A stretch of 64,000 bases of DNA, taken from the NCBI RefSeq assembly GCF_000143415.4, contig NW_003314276.1:171784-235783 (forward strand). Direction: 5' to 3'. The notes under the pieces were generated by a model that was not told where the DNA came from, searched no databases, and was given only the letters and a program-made list of their open reading frames with translations. The stretch is from Selaginella moellendorffii. Lineage: Eukaryota > Streptophyta > Lycopodiopsida > Selaginellales > Selaginellaceae. Positions 9,764-20,281 of this stretch are shown piece after piece. Positions within the stretch are counted from its first letter, which is position 1; every line of letters starts with the position of its first letter. The translations under genes and the position numbers were made by a program.

Positions 9764-12700
9764 CTAGGCTTTATTACAATTCTCATACTCCGTGACAAGC
9801 TCACGAGCATGGGTAAGATTACTAAGAGGTTCCCAAGTTGATTCACAAGTCGGGTAACCTTTCCACTTAACTAGATATTCCTTTGCACGACCACCACGTT
9901 TCCGGCGACAAGCCAGAATGCTTTCAACTTCGTATTCAGGTTCAACGTCCACAACATCTGGTGGCGGACGAATCTCCCCTTGACGTGCATCATCCATAGT
10001 GTAAGGAGCCAATAGATTGGCATGAAATACATTATGAACATTGGACATCTCCATAGGCAGATCCAACCGATAGGATACATCACCAAGACATTTTAACACC
10101 CGATAGGGTCCAACGTATCTCGGCAAGAGCTTCCGAGACAAAGAACCCTTAATATTCAAGTTTCGGGAAGATAGCCACACCTGATCTCCCACTTGATAAG
10201 ATACATCCCGACGATGCTGATCCTTATCACGTCGATACCTATCCTGAGCTTTGCCCATCGCCTCGGTAGCTTTAGACCAACCTTGGCGTAGCTGCTCCGC
10301 ATAAGTTTCCACGGCTGGGACCAACACTTCGGTCATTGGTTTCGGGACAACAATCTGTTGAGGAACCCCACGAGCATTTCCTTGCAACATCTCCCATGGA
10401 GAACAGCCTATAGCGCTGTGAAATGTGTTGTTATAACAGATTTCTGCTGTATCCAAATGCTCAATCCAATCGCTTTGGTCCGCCGCGACATAGTACCGCA
10501 GATAATCCTCAACTTGAGCATTCATGCGTTCGGTCTGCCCATCGGTTTGAGGATGATAAGCTGTACTAAACTTCAATTTGGTACCAAACAACTGGAATAG
10601 GGTTCCCCAAAATTTCCCCGTAAACCTCGAATCTCTATCTGAGATCATTTCTTCAGGAAGACCACGAACTCGCACTACTTCATGGAAAAAGAGCTTTGCT
10701 GCTTGTTTCGCATTTACTGTTCCCACAGTTGGAACGAAGTGTGCAATCTTTGACAACCGATCCACAACCACCATCAAAGTATCATAACCCTTAGACTTCG
10801 GCAAGCAAGTGACGAAATCAAGTGTCACACTTTGAAATGGCCATGCCGGTGCTGGAATGCACTGCAACTTTCCAGCCTGTTTTTCAGTTCTGCGCTTACA
10901 TTGCTGGCATATAGGGCAGGAACGGACATAATCCGCTACATCACCGTCCATACCAGACCAGAAAAATCCCTTTTTCAATGAAGCTAGAGTCTTTCGCTGT
11001 CCACCATGTCCCGCTGCTAGAACATCATGATGTTCCCGCAGAAATAACTGCTGAAGATCCTTAGAGGGAAGATACAATCTCTCTTGCTTATAGAATATAA
11101 GCCCATCCCGAACTGAGAAGTGAAGCTTCGCGTTGGTTTGACTAGCAACTTTCGCCGCTTCGCTACCAGGTTTCTACTTTGACAACTCCGTACGGTGTAA
11201 GATTGCCTTCGCCAATGGATCACTCCCATATGAAGCTCGAACATCCTCTAACCAGTCCGAACTGATGGCTGATATTGCTCGGAACTGAGCCTGTCGACTC
11301 AATGCATCCGGAACAATATTGTCTTTACCAGGTTTATATATGATTTCGATATCATATCTAGCAAGCTTCTCTTGCCAACGAACCTGCTTTGCCGTAAGCT
11401 TAGGCTGTGTAGCAAAGTAGCTTAGTGTGTTACTATCTGTATAAACTTTGTTGTGTCCACCCAAGTAGTGTCTCCAGTGTTCCAGGGCCGACACTATAGC
11501 AAACATCTCTTTCTCGTGCGTTGGCCATCTTCATTGGGTCTCATCCAATTTCTTGGAATAGAATGCAACGGGACAACCATGTCTTTTTAGCGTAACACCA
11601 ACTGCTTTGTCACAATCTTGCTGTAACACGGCACCAATAGCATAACCAGATGCATCACAATGCACTTCGAAGGGTTTATCAAGATCTAGGATCCTGAGAA
11701 CAGGAACCGTAGTCAAGATCTCCTTCAATCGTACAAAAGCACGCTGACAAGCTGGTGTCCAATGAAACGGAATATTGCTCTTCGTCAACTCAGTCAACGG
11801 AAGAGCAATACTTGCAAAATTGCGGACAAACTTGCGATAGTATCCCGCCAAACCGAGAAAGGAACGAACATCTGATACAGTGGTCGGGACTTCCCAGGAC
11901 TTCACCGCTTCCACCTTCTTTGGATCGACCTCAATCACGCCACCACCAACTATATGTCCGAGAAAGTTTACGCGCAATTGACCAAAAGCGCATTTACTTT
12001 CCTTAGCATACAGTTTGTGTTTGCGCAACTTCTGAAACACCAGCTCCAAGTGTTTCAAATGATCCTCCAACGTTTCACTAAAGACTAGAACATCGTCGAT
12101 ATACAGGACAACAAATGCATCCAAATAATCTCCAAATATTCTATCCATCATAGTGCTGAACGTTGCCGGAGCATTGCATAACCCGAACGGCATGACAAGG
12201 AACTCATAAGATCCGTACTAAGTCTTAAAGGCTGTCTTCTCCACATCCTGATCTGCCACCCGTATCTGATGATATCCGGACCGCAAATCAAGTCGCGTAA
12301 AATACTTAGCCTTTAAGAGTTGGTCAAACAAGTCATCAATGCGAGGCAAAGGATAACTGTTTTTAACCGTGATCTTATTGAGTGCCCGATAGTCAATACA
12401 CATCCTCATGGTTCCATCCTTTTTCATAACGAAGAGGACCGGCGCTCCATAAAGTGACTTGCTTGGTCGGATATGACCTTTGTCAAGAAGCTCCGTGAGT
12501 TGCTTCTTGAGTTCAGCCATCTCCTTGATGTTCAACCAATATGGAGCTTTCGTAGGTGGTTTAGAACCCGGAATAATCTCAATCCGATGATCAACCTCAC
12601 GGCTAGGAGGTAGCCCTGGTGGCAAATCCTTCGGAAAGATATCCTGATTCCTCGCCAACAACTCCAATATCCTTTTTGGTACAGGATCAACCCCATCGCC

Positions 12701-14530
12701 GATTCATACTGAGTCACCAACACCCTCAGCTTCCATCACTTGAACCCAAAAGGTCTGACATCCCCTCTTAGCTACTTTTTGAACGGCCCTCGCAGTCAGG
12801 AACTTTGCATCCCAATCTTTTGAGGAACGCTTTTGCAACTGAAAGGATACATCAGGATGTCCTTCTGACTTCAACGTGATACGACTTTGTCCAGCACCAT
12901 AAATCCCTTTTATATACTTGTTGAAGAAATCCATACCAAACACCATCTAAAAATCTGGTATCTTCAACACTACCAAGTCCACTCTTTCTTTCCACTTGGA
13001 TATCTTTATTGGAACATCACTCACAAACTTTCTGGCTACTTGCCCACCTTCCGCAAACCGGAAGTGCATAGGCGACATTTGCTCAGCATTCAATCCTAAC
13101 AACTTAACTAAGTCTTCGAATATCACGCTGTGTGTAGCTCCCGTGTCAATCATCACTCGGATTCGGTGTCCAAGGACAAAGCCTACCAGATACATTAACG
13201 GATCAGTGTTTGCATTGACTGCAAGAAAATCTTGAGGAAAGCAACGAAAGTTACTCACCTCTTCTTCCTCATAGTCTGCATTGACCAACTCGTCAACCCC
13301 TTCGGCTTCACCACCACCGTCTTCCCGCATGACATTAACCCGAGACCTTGTCTTATGCTTGTTGGGACATTCCGAGGACCTATGTCCTGACTCTCCACAA
13401 TAGAAGCAATGACCCACACTACCCGTTCCACTAGGAGCAGGTTTTGTAGGTTGCTGCTGCTTGTACCCACCAGGAGGAGGAACAGAGGGCCTAGGACCAG
13501 AAGAAGCTGCTGGTGGTCTCCAACCACCACCACCTTTATTCACCGTAGCTTGTGAGCCCCCAGGGCGGTACCTACTTTCCACCCTTTGTTTCCAATCACC
13601 TTGCTTATTCCCAGAATTTTTATTCTTGTCCGAGTTACCAGCATACGATTGCTGATATTGTTCTATGAGCGAGTGACTAAAGGCAACTTGCTGCGCTGCC
13701 TCTTTACACTCCAGGTACGTCTTCGGCTTAAACTTCAAAATCTCATTTCGAGAAAGTGAACTTAAACCCTCCAGGAAATAACTCCGAGCATCTTCGTCAC
13801 TCATATTTGCAATCATAATGCGCTTCTGAGCAAACGCATTAACGTAATGCATAAGGTCCCCTCGCTGCTTTAACCGCCGCAGCTCTGCGCGAAGTCTCAG
13901 ACCAAGATCATCCGGCAAGTATTCCTTACGGATACGAGACCGCATCTTGGTCCAACTTCTAGTCTGCCCTTTTTCAGCACACACCTGGCGCCACCAAGTT
14001 TTGGCATGATCGGTGAGAAAGGATTGCGCGCACGCAACTTTCGTACGATCATCTACGTCTGCCGCTATGAAGTAGTTCTCCATATCGTAGACCCAGTCTT
14101 CCAAAACCTGATAGTCCCGCATGCCTCTGAAATTGGGTGGTTTCGAAGGCTTGAACTTTGAAACTCGTGCAACCGGGGGCGGCTGCAGAACTTCATCGTC
14201 CTCAGAACTTGAAGAGGAGTCCGGTTGCTTAGGCTTAGCTGGTTTAGCTGCCTCAGCTTCTTTCTTCCTCTTCTTGTTCTCCTTCTTCAATTTGCGAATC
14301 TCCTTTCGCAAATTCTCGATCTCGACTTCATGAGCTGTGCGCTGCAATGCTGCAGCATTTGGCTCATCCTCTTCTGACTCGGCCTCAGCCTCTTCCGCAG
14401 CATCTCTAGCAGGAGTTTCCTCCTCTCGATTTGCCCGTCTAGAGGTTTCAGCATCATCAGCACGGTTCCTCTTCACCATCCTGCTAGCTGCATGCATGCC
14501 TCTATCAGTAATTGAACATGCATACAACAT
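9764..14530 (-). pseudogene. Family B chromovirus gag-pol polyprotein, five nonsense codons
   Basis: One frame of 1589 codons runs from ATG 14530 (or ATG at about 14476, MVKRNRADD) to 9764 with no frameshift. Order: gag with a Lys/Glu-rich coiled region, CCHC knuckle CFYCGESGHRSSECP (~residue 398), protease VMIDTGATHSVIF (~477), RT with YIDDVL (~811), RNase H, integrase from ~1152 (HHCC; DFVTCLP, SDRDSRF, HPQTDGQTERMN) and a C-terminal chromodomain (EYEVESIL, EYLVKWKGYP, STWEPLSNL). The stops are TAG 12949-12947, TGA 12706-12704, TAG 12220-12218, TGA 11533-11531 and TAG 11176-11174. The copy at 57-62 kb has CGA or CAA at three of these sites, so they are substitutions. Integrase here has no introns. 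Confidence 0.92.
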
Positions 14531-14657
14531 TCTTACCGAATGGTGCTATCCAACTAATCCTACACAGGTCGCTTCGGATCTACTAGAAAAGTCTCTGCGT
14601 ATGCAACTTGAGTCAGAAAATCCGACAAAAGTTGGATAGGAATCGCTGAGACAATTT

Positions 14658-14668
14658 CTCTGATACCA
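14658..14668 (-). other. Primer binding site (tRNA-iMet), family B
   Basis: Read on the minus strand directly after the LTR: TGGTATCAGAG, the standard plant initiator-Met PBS core. Confidence 0.85.
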
Positions 14669-14670
14669 AA

Positions 14671-15595
14671 TGTAGCGCACCTAAATTTGGAGCCGAACTC
14701 CAAGCCCGTTGCGCTACGAAACGAGGGTCCGGTACAATCCCATGAGCACCAGCTCCCCGTATCCAGCACCTGCATGCAAAATGTTGTTAGACGGAGTCTG
14801 GCACAATTTTGGCATACCGGTGGCCTAACGCGAGAAGGAGGGTACTCCACCGACTAGAGCAGCGTGGAGCTTGGGCTTAGACCCAAGCCGGACGCAGAAC
14901 AAGGAGCGACACAGCCCAGCGGAAGCCAAACTAATGTCTCAGGTGGTTGGACATGCATTCCAACCACTATCCCTACTATACATTTGGAACCCCCCACAGC
15001 CCCCCCCCCCCCCCCCCCTTGAGGGACACACGCTTTGGGCTTTCACCCCAAGCCTCCCTTAGTACTAGGAGTTAGTCTCTGGGACAAGTCCGAAACTTAC
15101 TAAATATGGAATGGCCTTAGATTGCGAATTTGGACACGGGACGAACACCATTGTGTTCAGGCCAATCTCTACATTCTGTAGATATGCCAAATGAGCGAAT
15201 CTAGACACTTCCCATAAATAGCATATGGGACCGAAATGAGACCAACACTAAGGGCATGATAGCGAGGGTGTTTGGCAGACACGGTAAGCTATCATCAATC
15301 GAATATTGAGGGACTAGTCTCAATATCACGGGGGTTCCCAACACTAGCAAGTGCAAGTCAGCGAATGAGTTTCTCTAACCAGGTCAAGTATGCTTGACAA
15401 ATAGCATGTAGGAATTCCGTTCTTATGCTCATCTGGTCAAGTGCACATGCGATGACCAGTTTCTCAACTAGCTTGAGTGGAGACTATAAAAGGGACCAGC
15501 AGTACCGACCTCCTGCCGTCGTGGCAGTAAGGAAAGAGTGCCCGTAAGGACTGGCCGACAAGTATCTTTCGATACCCGAAGTCACATTCGTGACA
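14671..15595 (-). repeat. Family B 5' LTR (925 bp)
   Basis: Partner of 8233-9149; differences include a C run about 8 bases longer. It contains the GGTGAAAGCCCAAAGC module on the minus strand and the antisense CTATAAAAGG at about 15484-15493. It ends at 15595, next to Helitron-derived sequence. Confidence 0.9.
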
Positions 15596-16500
15596 AATAC
15601 ACATCTTACCTTTCCAGGCATTTGGAAGTTCCTAACATCTTTCCCATTCGCAATTGTCTTGTAGGAGCCCCATCTCTTGTGTGGTAGAATGATATGTGTC
15701 ATATTCAATATCATTTAACATTCTCAATCTCTAAAGCTTGTAGCACCTTTTTTGTAGACTAGAAGCATACGTAGGTAGAAACATTTGCAATCACATGATG
15801 ATATGGTGTACATTCTACTGAGAACCTTGAAAGCACATTGACGTGGTGTCCACATCCTATTTTTTGAGTTCCATATATATCATTCAAGAATCTTATGATA
15901 CAAGAGTGTCCTTGCAAATTCATCAGTATTTTTTAGCTTGAACCATTCTGTTAATATGGTTTTGTGGCCTCTCTACAATACAATCTCTTCCTCACCTTCA
16001 TTGAAATAAATCCTTTGGTGGTTTTCAAGGTGAATGTCCAATCTCTCAATAGAATGTGACCTGCTATATAAGTCATATCCATAGATCCTTCAGATCCCTT
16101 TTGATGTAGAGATGTAGCAGCAATTCCTAAATGCCTCTATTTCATCCCAGTCTAGTACTTGTTCAGGTAGTGAGCCTTCTTCCCTTCTTAGGCGTACCTC
16201 TGATACAATCGTGTCCCTTGTAAATGTATTTAAATATGTATTTGAAACTCTCTACTGTGGAGGAAATTTCTACATTTATGTATCCTACTTGACACCTTCT
16301 GTATTCTAGAAACTGGCCTCCAATATTCTGTGTCTCCAAACTAGACCCAAAATTGTATGAATTGGTTAAAAAGCACATGATACACAGCCCTTGTGGGCCT
16401 GAATTTCCAAACAACCCATGCACAAAGGATGGTGAATGTAAGTCACAGAATGTTGGTAGTTAGTTTCCAAAGTATAGAGGTGCCAAGAAGGATATACCGT
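15596..16500 (-). pseudogene. Helitron rep/helicase remnant (minus arm)
   Basis: The minus strand around 16423-16163 encodes a Helitron-type Rep region with FKYIFKYIYKGHD, the YIYKGHDR-like signature. Continuing down the minus strand, 16120-15720 encodes the same block as the plus strand at 16729-17050 (LTEWFKL, DEFARTLLYH, NSKNRMWTPRQ), and 15714-15600 encodes the THIILPHKRWGSYKTI block. Stops break every part. It is one arm of an inverted duplication whose other arm is 16660-17260. Confidence 0.75.
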
Positions 16501-16659
16501 CCTAATAAAGAACAAATCCATCACCAATAGGTTTGTCGTGCCTCTTACGTAAATACAAAATACACATAAATGTTGAGGTGTGTTCCATTGTAAAAAGTGT
16601 CAAGTATATATTGATATACATATATATAGGACATGATTGTGCAGAGGTACGCTTTTGAA

Positions 16660-17260
16660 GTGATGAGAATGCAACTCCTGAACAAGTACTAGACTGGGAT
16701 GAAATAAAGTCTTTCAGAAACTGCTGCTATGTCTCCACATCAGAAGGAATATGAAGGATTTATGGATATGACTTGCATGGGAGATCACATTCTATCGGGA
16801 GACTGGATATCCATCTGGAAGAGATTGCATATCAATGAGGGTGAGGAAGAGATTGCATTACAAATTGGCTGTAAAACCAAACTGACGGAATGGTTTGAAC
16901 TAAACAAGACCAATGAATTTGCAAGGATACTCTTGTACCATGAGATTCCTGAGTGGTATACATGGAATTCAAGAAACAGAATGTGGACACCATGCCAACG
17001 TGCATTCAAGGTGGTCGATAGAATGTACTGTATCACCGTGTGACTTTGAATGTTTCACTCTTGCTCTACAAAAAAGGTGCTATGAATTTTAGAGATTTAA
17101 ATATTAAATGGTGTTGCATATGACACATACCGTTCTACCACACAAGAAATGGGACTTCTATAGGATGATTGTGAGTGGGAGAAATCCTTCAAAGAGTCAT
17201 TGACATTTAAGATGCCTGCAAAAGTAAGGTATTTATTCAGTGTCATTGTGTTTGTTTTGC
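16660..17260 (+). pseudogene. Helitron helicase remnant (plus arm)
   Basis: A 104-residue open frame (16729-17043) encodes TKLTEWFELNKTNEFARILL, YHEIPEWYTWNSRNRMW and AFKVVDRMY, a block typical of the segment between the Rep and helicase parts of plant Helitron proteins. The flanking sequence (about 17100-17260, HTVLPHKKWDFYRM-like) continues the homology with stops. Confidence 0.75.
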
Positions 17261-17593
17261 GAGCTCATTGATCCTCAAAAACTATGGGATAAAATTCATG
17301 AAGACTTGGTATGAATTCACAACAACTATGAAGTAGCAGTGCAACATGGATTGCCTGAAATATCGATATTACTCCAGGAACATGGCCAGAAACTTTTTGA
17401 CTACGAGTTACCAGATCTAGATTTTATAGTAGATAACAAAACAACTGAAACAAGCTGTGTGCCATGCACGCCAAAACCAAACTGAACATGGAATAGCTTC
17501 ACATATTTAACATCTTGAACGCAATACAAAACAAAAAAGAAACAAACAGATTATTCTTTGTTGATGGTGTCAGAGGCACAAGGAAATGATACC

Positions 17594-17734
17594 TTTTTAA
17601 CATGCTGATAAAATATGCCACTTCTTATGACATGAAAGTCTTTTTAACATGCTGATAAAATATGCCACTTCTTATGACATGAAAGTCTTTTTAACATGCT
17701 GATAAAATATGCCACTTCTTATGACATGAAAGTC
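17594..17734 (+). repeat. Three tandem copies of a 47 bp unit
   Basis: Units at 17594-17640, 17641-17687 and 17688-17734 begin TTTTTAACATGCTGATAAAA and end ACATGAAAGTC, apparently identical. The array lies inside the Helitron helicase remnant, just before the Walker A region would be expected. Confidence 0.9.
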
Positions 17735-18985
17735 TTAGTGGTCACTTGGACAGGAATAGCAAGGGCTCTTCTTATAGCAGGCCAAATGGCTCATTCAACA
17801 TTTAAGCTACCAGTACCTATCACAGAAACATGCACCTCGGACCTGCAAGAGAAGCCAAGATCATAAGGAGAGATGAACTGCTTATATGGGATGAGATAAG
17901 AATGGTACCCATTCATGCTTTTAAAGCTGTCAAGAGGGTCTTGCATGACATAAAAAACTGTGATACAGATTTTGGTGGCATCACATTAATAATAGGAGGA
18001 GATTTCAGATTGACATTACCTGTTCTAAAAAGAGCCTGTTGCACACAAATTGTCCAAACCAGCATGAAATCCTCACCAATATGGTGGAAACTTGTAAAGT
18101 TCTCATTACACACAAACATGAGGGTGAACTCTAAAGAAACAGAATGGTCCAGATGGCTTGTGAGTAACCTACCTAGTCTCCAAGGATTCAACAAGGAAGT
18201 TATAAAATTACCTCTAACATTCACCACCAGAAAACAAATGATAGATAATATGTTTGTAAAGCACATACAAACAAATGACCCAAAGCTATTGCAAAAAGTT
18301 ATTCTCAAGACTTTAAATGATCTCTCTCTACAAGTGAATGACCAAGTCCTTTCAAGAATGACTGGCAGAACAATAACATACAAAAGCATTGACATTATAG
18401 AAATAGATTTGGACAAAGAGGTGTTGGACCATCCTGTAGAATTCTTAAACTCAATAACACCATCTAGAATGCCTCTGCACAAGCTACACATAAAAATTGG
18501 ATGCATTGTAATGTTATGCAACATTGACACTAAAAAAGGCCTCTATAATAGCACTAAACTAGGCACTACTAAATGTTATAGAAGCTGAAATTCTACATAA
18601 TGGTATGCAAGGAAAAAACACGTCCTTCTACCAAGAATCTCTTTAAAATTGACTGATGGAGACATGCCATTTACCCTCAAATGATGACAATTCCCAATAA
18701 GGCTTATGTTCATAACAATTTGCAAATCTCAAGAACAAACATTACAAAATGTGGGTATCTACTTGCCAAGACCAGTTTTTGGCCACGGTCAACTTTATGT
18801 TGTGTTTTCAAGAGGAATATCAAAGAAACAATTTACAATGTCCATTGAACAATGCGAGGGATAAGGTGTGCTCCAGAACCATAATGTCTATGTGTACAAA
18901 GAAATTCTCTAGGATTCATGTCACCAATATAACAAATTTCCTATCTATTTCAGTGGAGCTGGATTCCTTGCTAGTGAAGTTATGA
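17735..18985 (+). pseudogene. Helitron PIF1-like helicase C-terminal part
   Basis: The frame 17830-18588 encodes the Walker B and following motifs of a PIF1-family helicase: LLIWDEIRMVPIHAFKAVKR, FGGITLIIGGDFRLTLPV and SLHTNMRVN. After a frameshift, 18749-18815 encodes [18 protein letters not shown], the C-terminal helicase block of Helitrons. The ATP-binding segment upstream (17735-17830, ATWTGIARALLIAGQMAHSTF-like) is decayed. I did not find the terminal TC or CTRR end. Confidence 0.8.
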
Positions 18986-18989
18986 AATA

Positions 18990-20281
18990 AGTCTTATACA
19001 AACATGTGCCACCTATGCCACCTAGCAAATTCTAAATTTAAAAGCATGGAAAGAAGAGCAGTGAAGCTCATATGTACAACCTTGTTTCTGGAAGTGTTCT
19101 GGAAAAGTGCTTTCTTAAAAAAAAACACTTTCAACTTCAACACAGTCACTAGCTCTGGTCCAAATGCTGCTGCAAAACTAAAGCTTTTAATGAAAGAAAA
19201 CGTCTCCTTTGCTGAAACATAAATGTATTCCCCATGTCCACAAAGGGACTCAAAGACTACAAAGCGAGACTCAAGGGAAACTCTCTCAAGCACAGAAGGC
19301 CTGGCACTACTCACGATCCCTCTGCCTCCCAACTGACTCCTTTGAGCTCCTTTGCTTTGGTCATCTGTACAAGCCTAGGAGAAATTTACAAATAACCTTC
19401 TTGGCCAGATATTAAATTGTTTAGAAAGACTAGTTAAAGCTAGCAAGCTCGCAAAAAAAAAAAAAATGCTCCTCCCAAAGAAATTAAGCTGCAATTCTAA
19501 AACCACATGAATTCTGGTCACGTTTCCCTACAAGTGCTTGGCAGATTTATGCTCTTGGTGCCATGGGAATCTTGACGAGATCAGAAAGATTGTGCTAAAA
19601 ATTTGTGAATCTTGGACATAAAGTGACGGTAGCCTACAGACCTACATTGCTTAATCTGGACCGCCTCCTTTCTTTGTTTGCAGCTTAAGAAACATGATCT
19701 TAGTTGCATAAAGCTCGTGGATCAAACTGGAAGTATATATTCGATTTCAAAAAGAATTCACCCGTAAGGTTTCCATCGCAAGCATCAGCACAGCAAGCAA
19801 AAGGGATTTTTGTTTTCTTCCTCCTCCATGGATAAGTTAGGTGCTGTTCGGAAAAGTGTAGAACAGGGACATATAGAAGTTTAGCAATTGGCAAGCCAAA
19901 GTACATGAAAAGAAAAACAGGCAGCTAGTCTCTTCTTCCCACACTCTTTTCAAAAGATTTTGGCTGCAAATTGTCAACGTATCGTGCCACGTCAGTGGAG
20001 GGGCCGGTTTTGTAGGAGGTATACCCAGTGGGCGAAGCGCTCTGTCCAGGATTTTCTTCCTTCGTTCCTTCGATCGAGGGTTTAACACGAGGGATGATCC
20101 TCGCATGCGCTCATCATAAATGCAGCGGAGTCACAATCTCCAGCCGCCATCACAGAAATATGATCTTTTGCTGTAGGTCTCCCGGATCTGGACGAAGATG
20201 AGCTCGAGCTCAATTCGTCCTGCGGGCACAGCTTCTTCCAGCTGGAATTCTCACAGGAAGATTTGGCGTTGAGTGGGCCAG
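18990..20281. other. Upstream region of the coiled-coil gene
   Basis: I see no gene in this 1.3 kb. A 13-A run lies at about 19453-19466. The last ~230 bases hold the likely 5' leader, with a possible acceptor TCTCACAG near 20256; I cannot assign the transcription start. Confidence 0.4.

Larger units (their letters stand above)
8233..15595 (-). mobile_element. Family B chromovirus, complete structure
   Basis: The minus-strand element has two LTRs (8233-9149 and 14671-15595), a PPT at about 9150-9172, a tRNA-iMet PBS at 14668-14658 and one long gag-pol frame. LTR ends are TGTCGC/TGTCAC and GCGCTACA on the minus strand (TG...CA). Flanking five-mers AACCA (8228-8232) and AATAC (15596-15600) do not match, so the original target duplication is lost or one flank was replaced. 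The left flank is unassigned and the right flank is Helitron sequence, which also argues for recombination. Confidence 0.9.

Noticed and set aside
8228-15600. Five-base target duplication for the family B element
   Set aside because: AACCA and AATAC share only two bases from the start; the flanks are of different origin, so no duplication can be claimed.
17913-18530. 205-residue minus-strand open frame
   Set aside because: Antisense shadow of the Helitron helicase frame.
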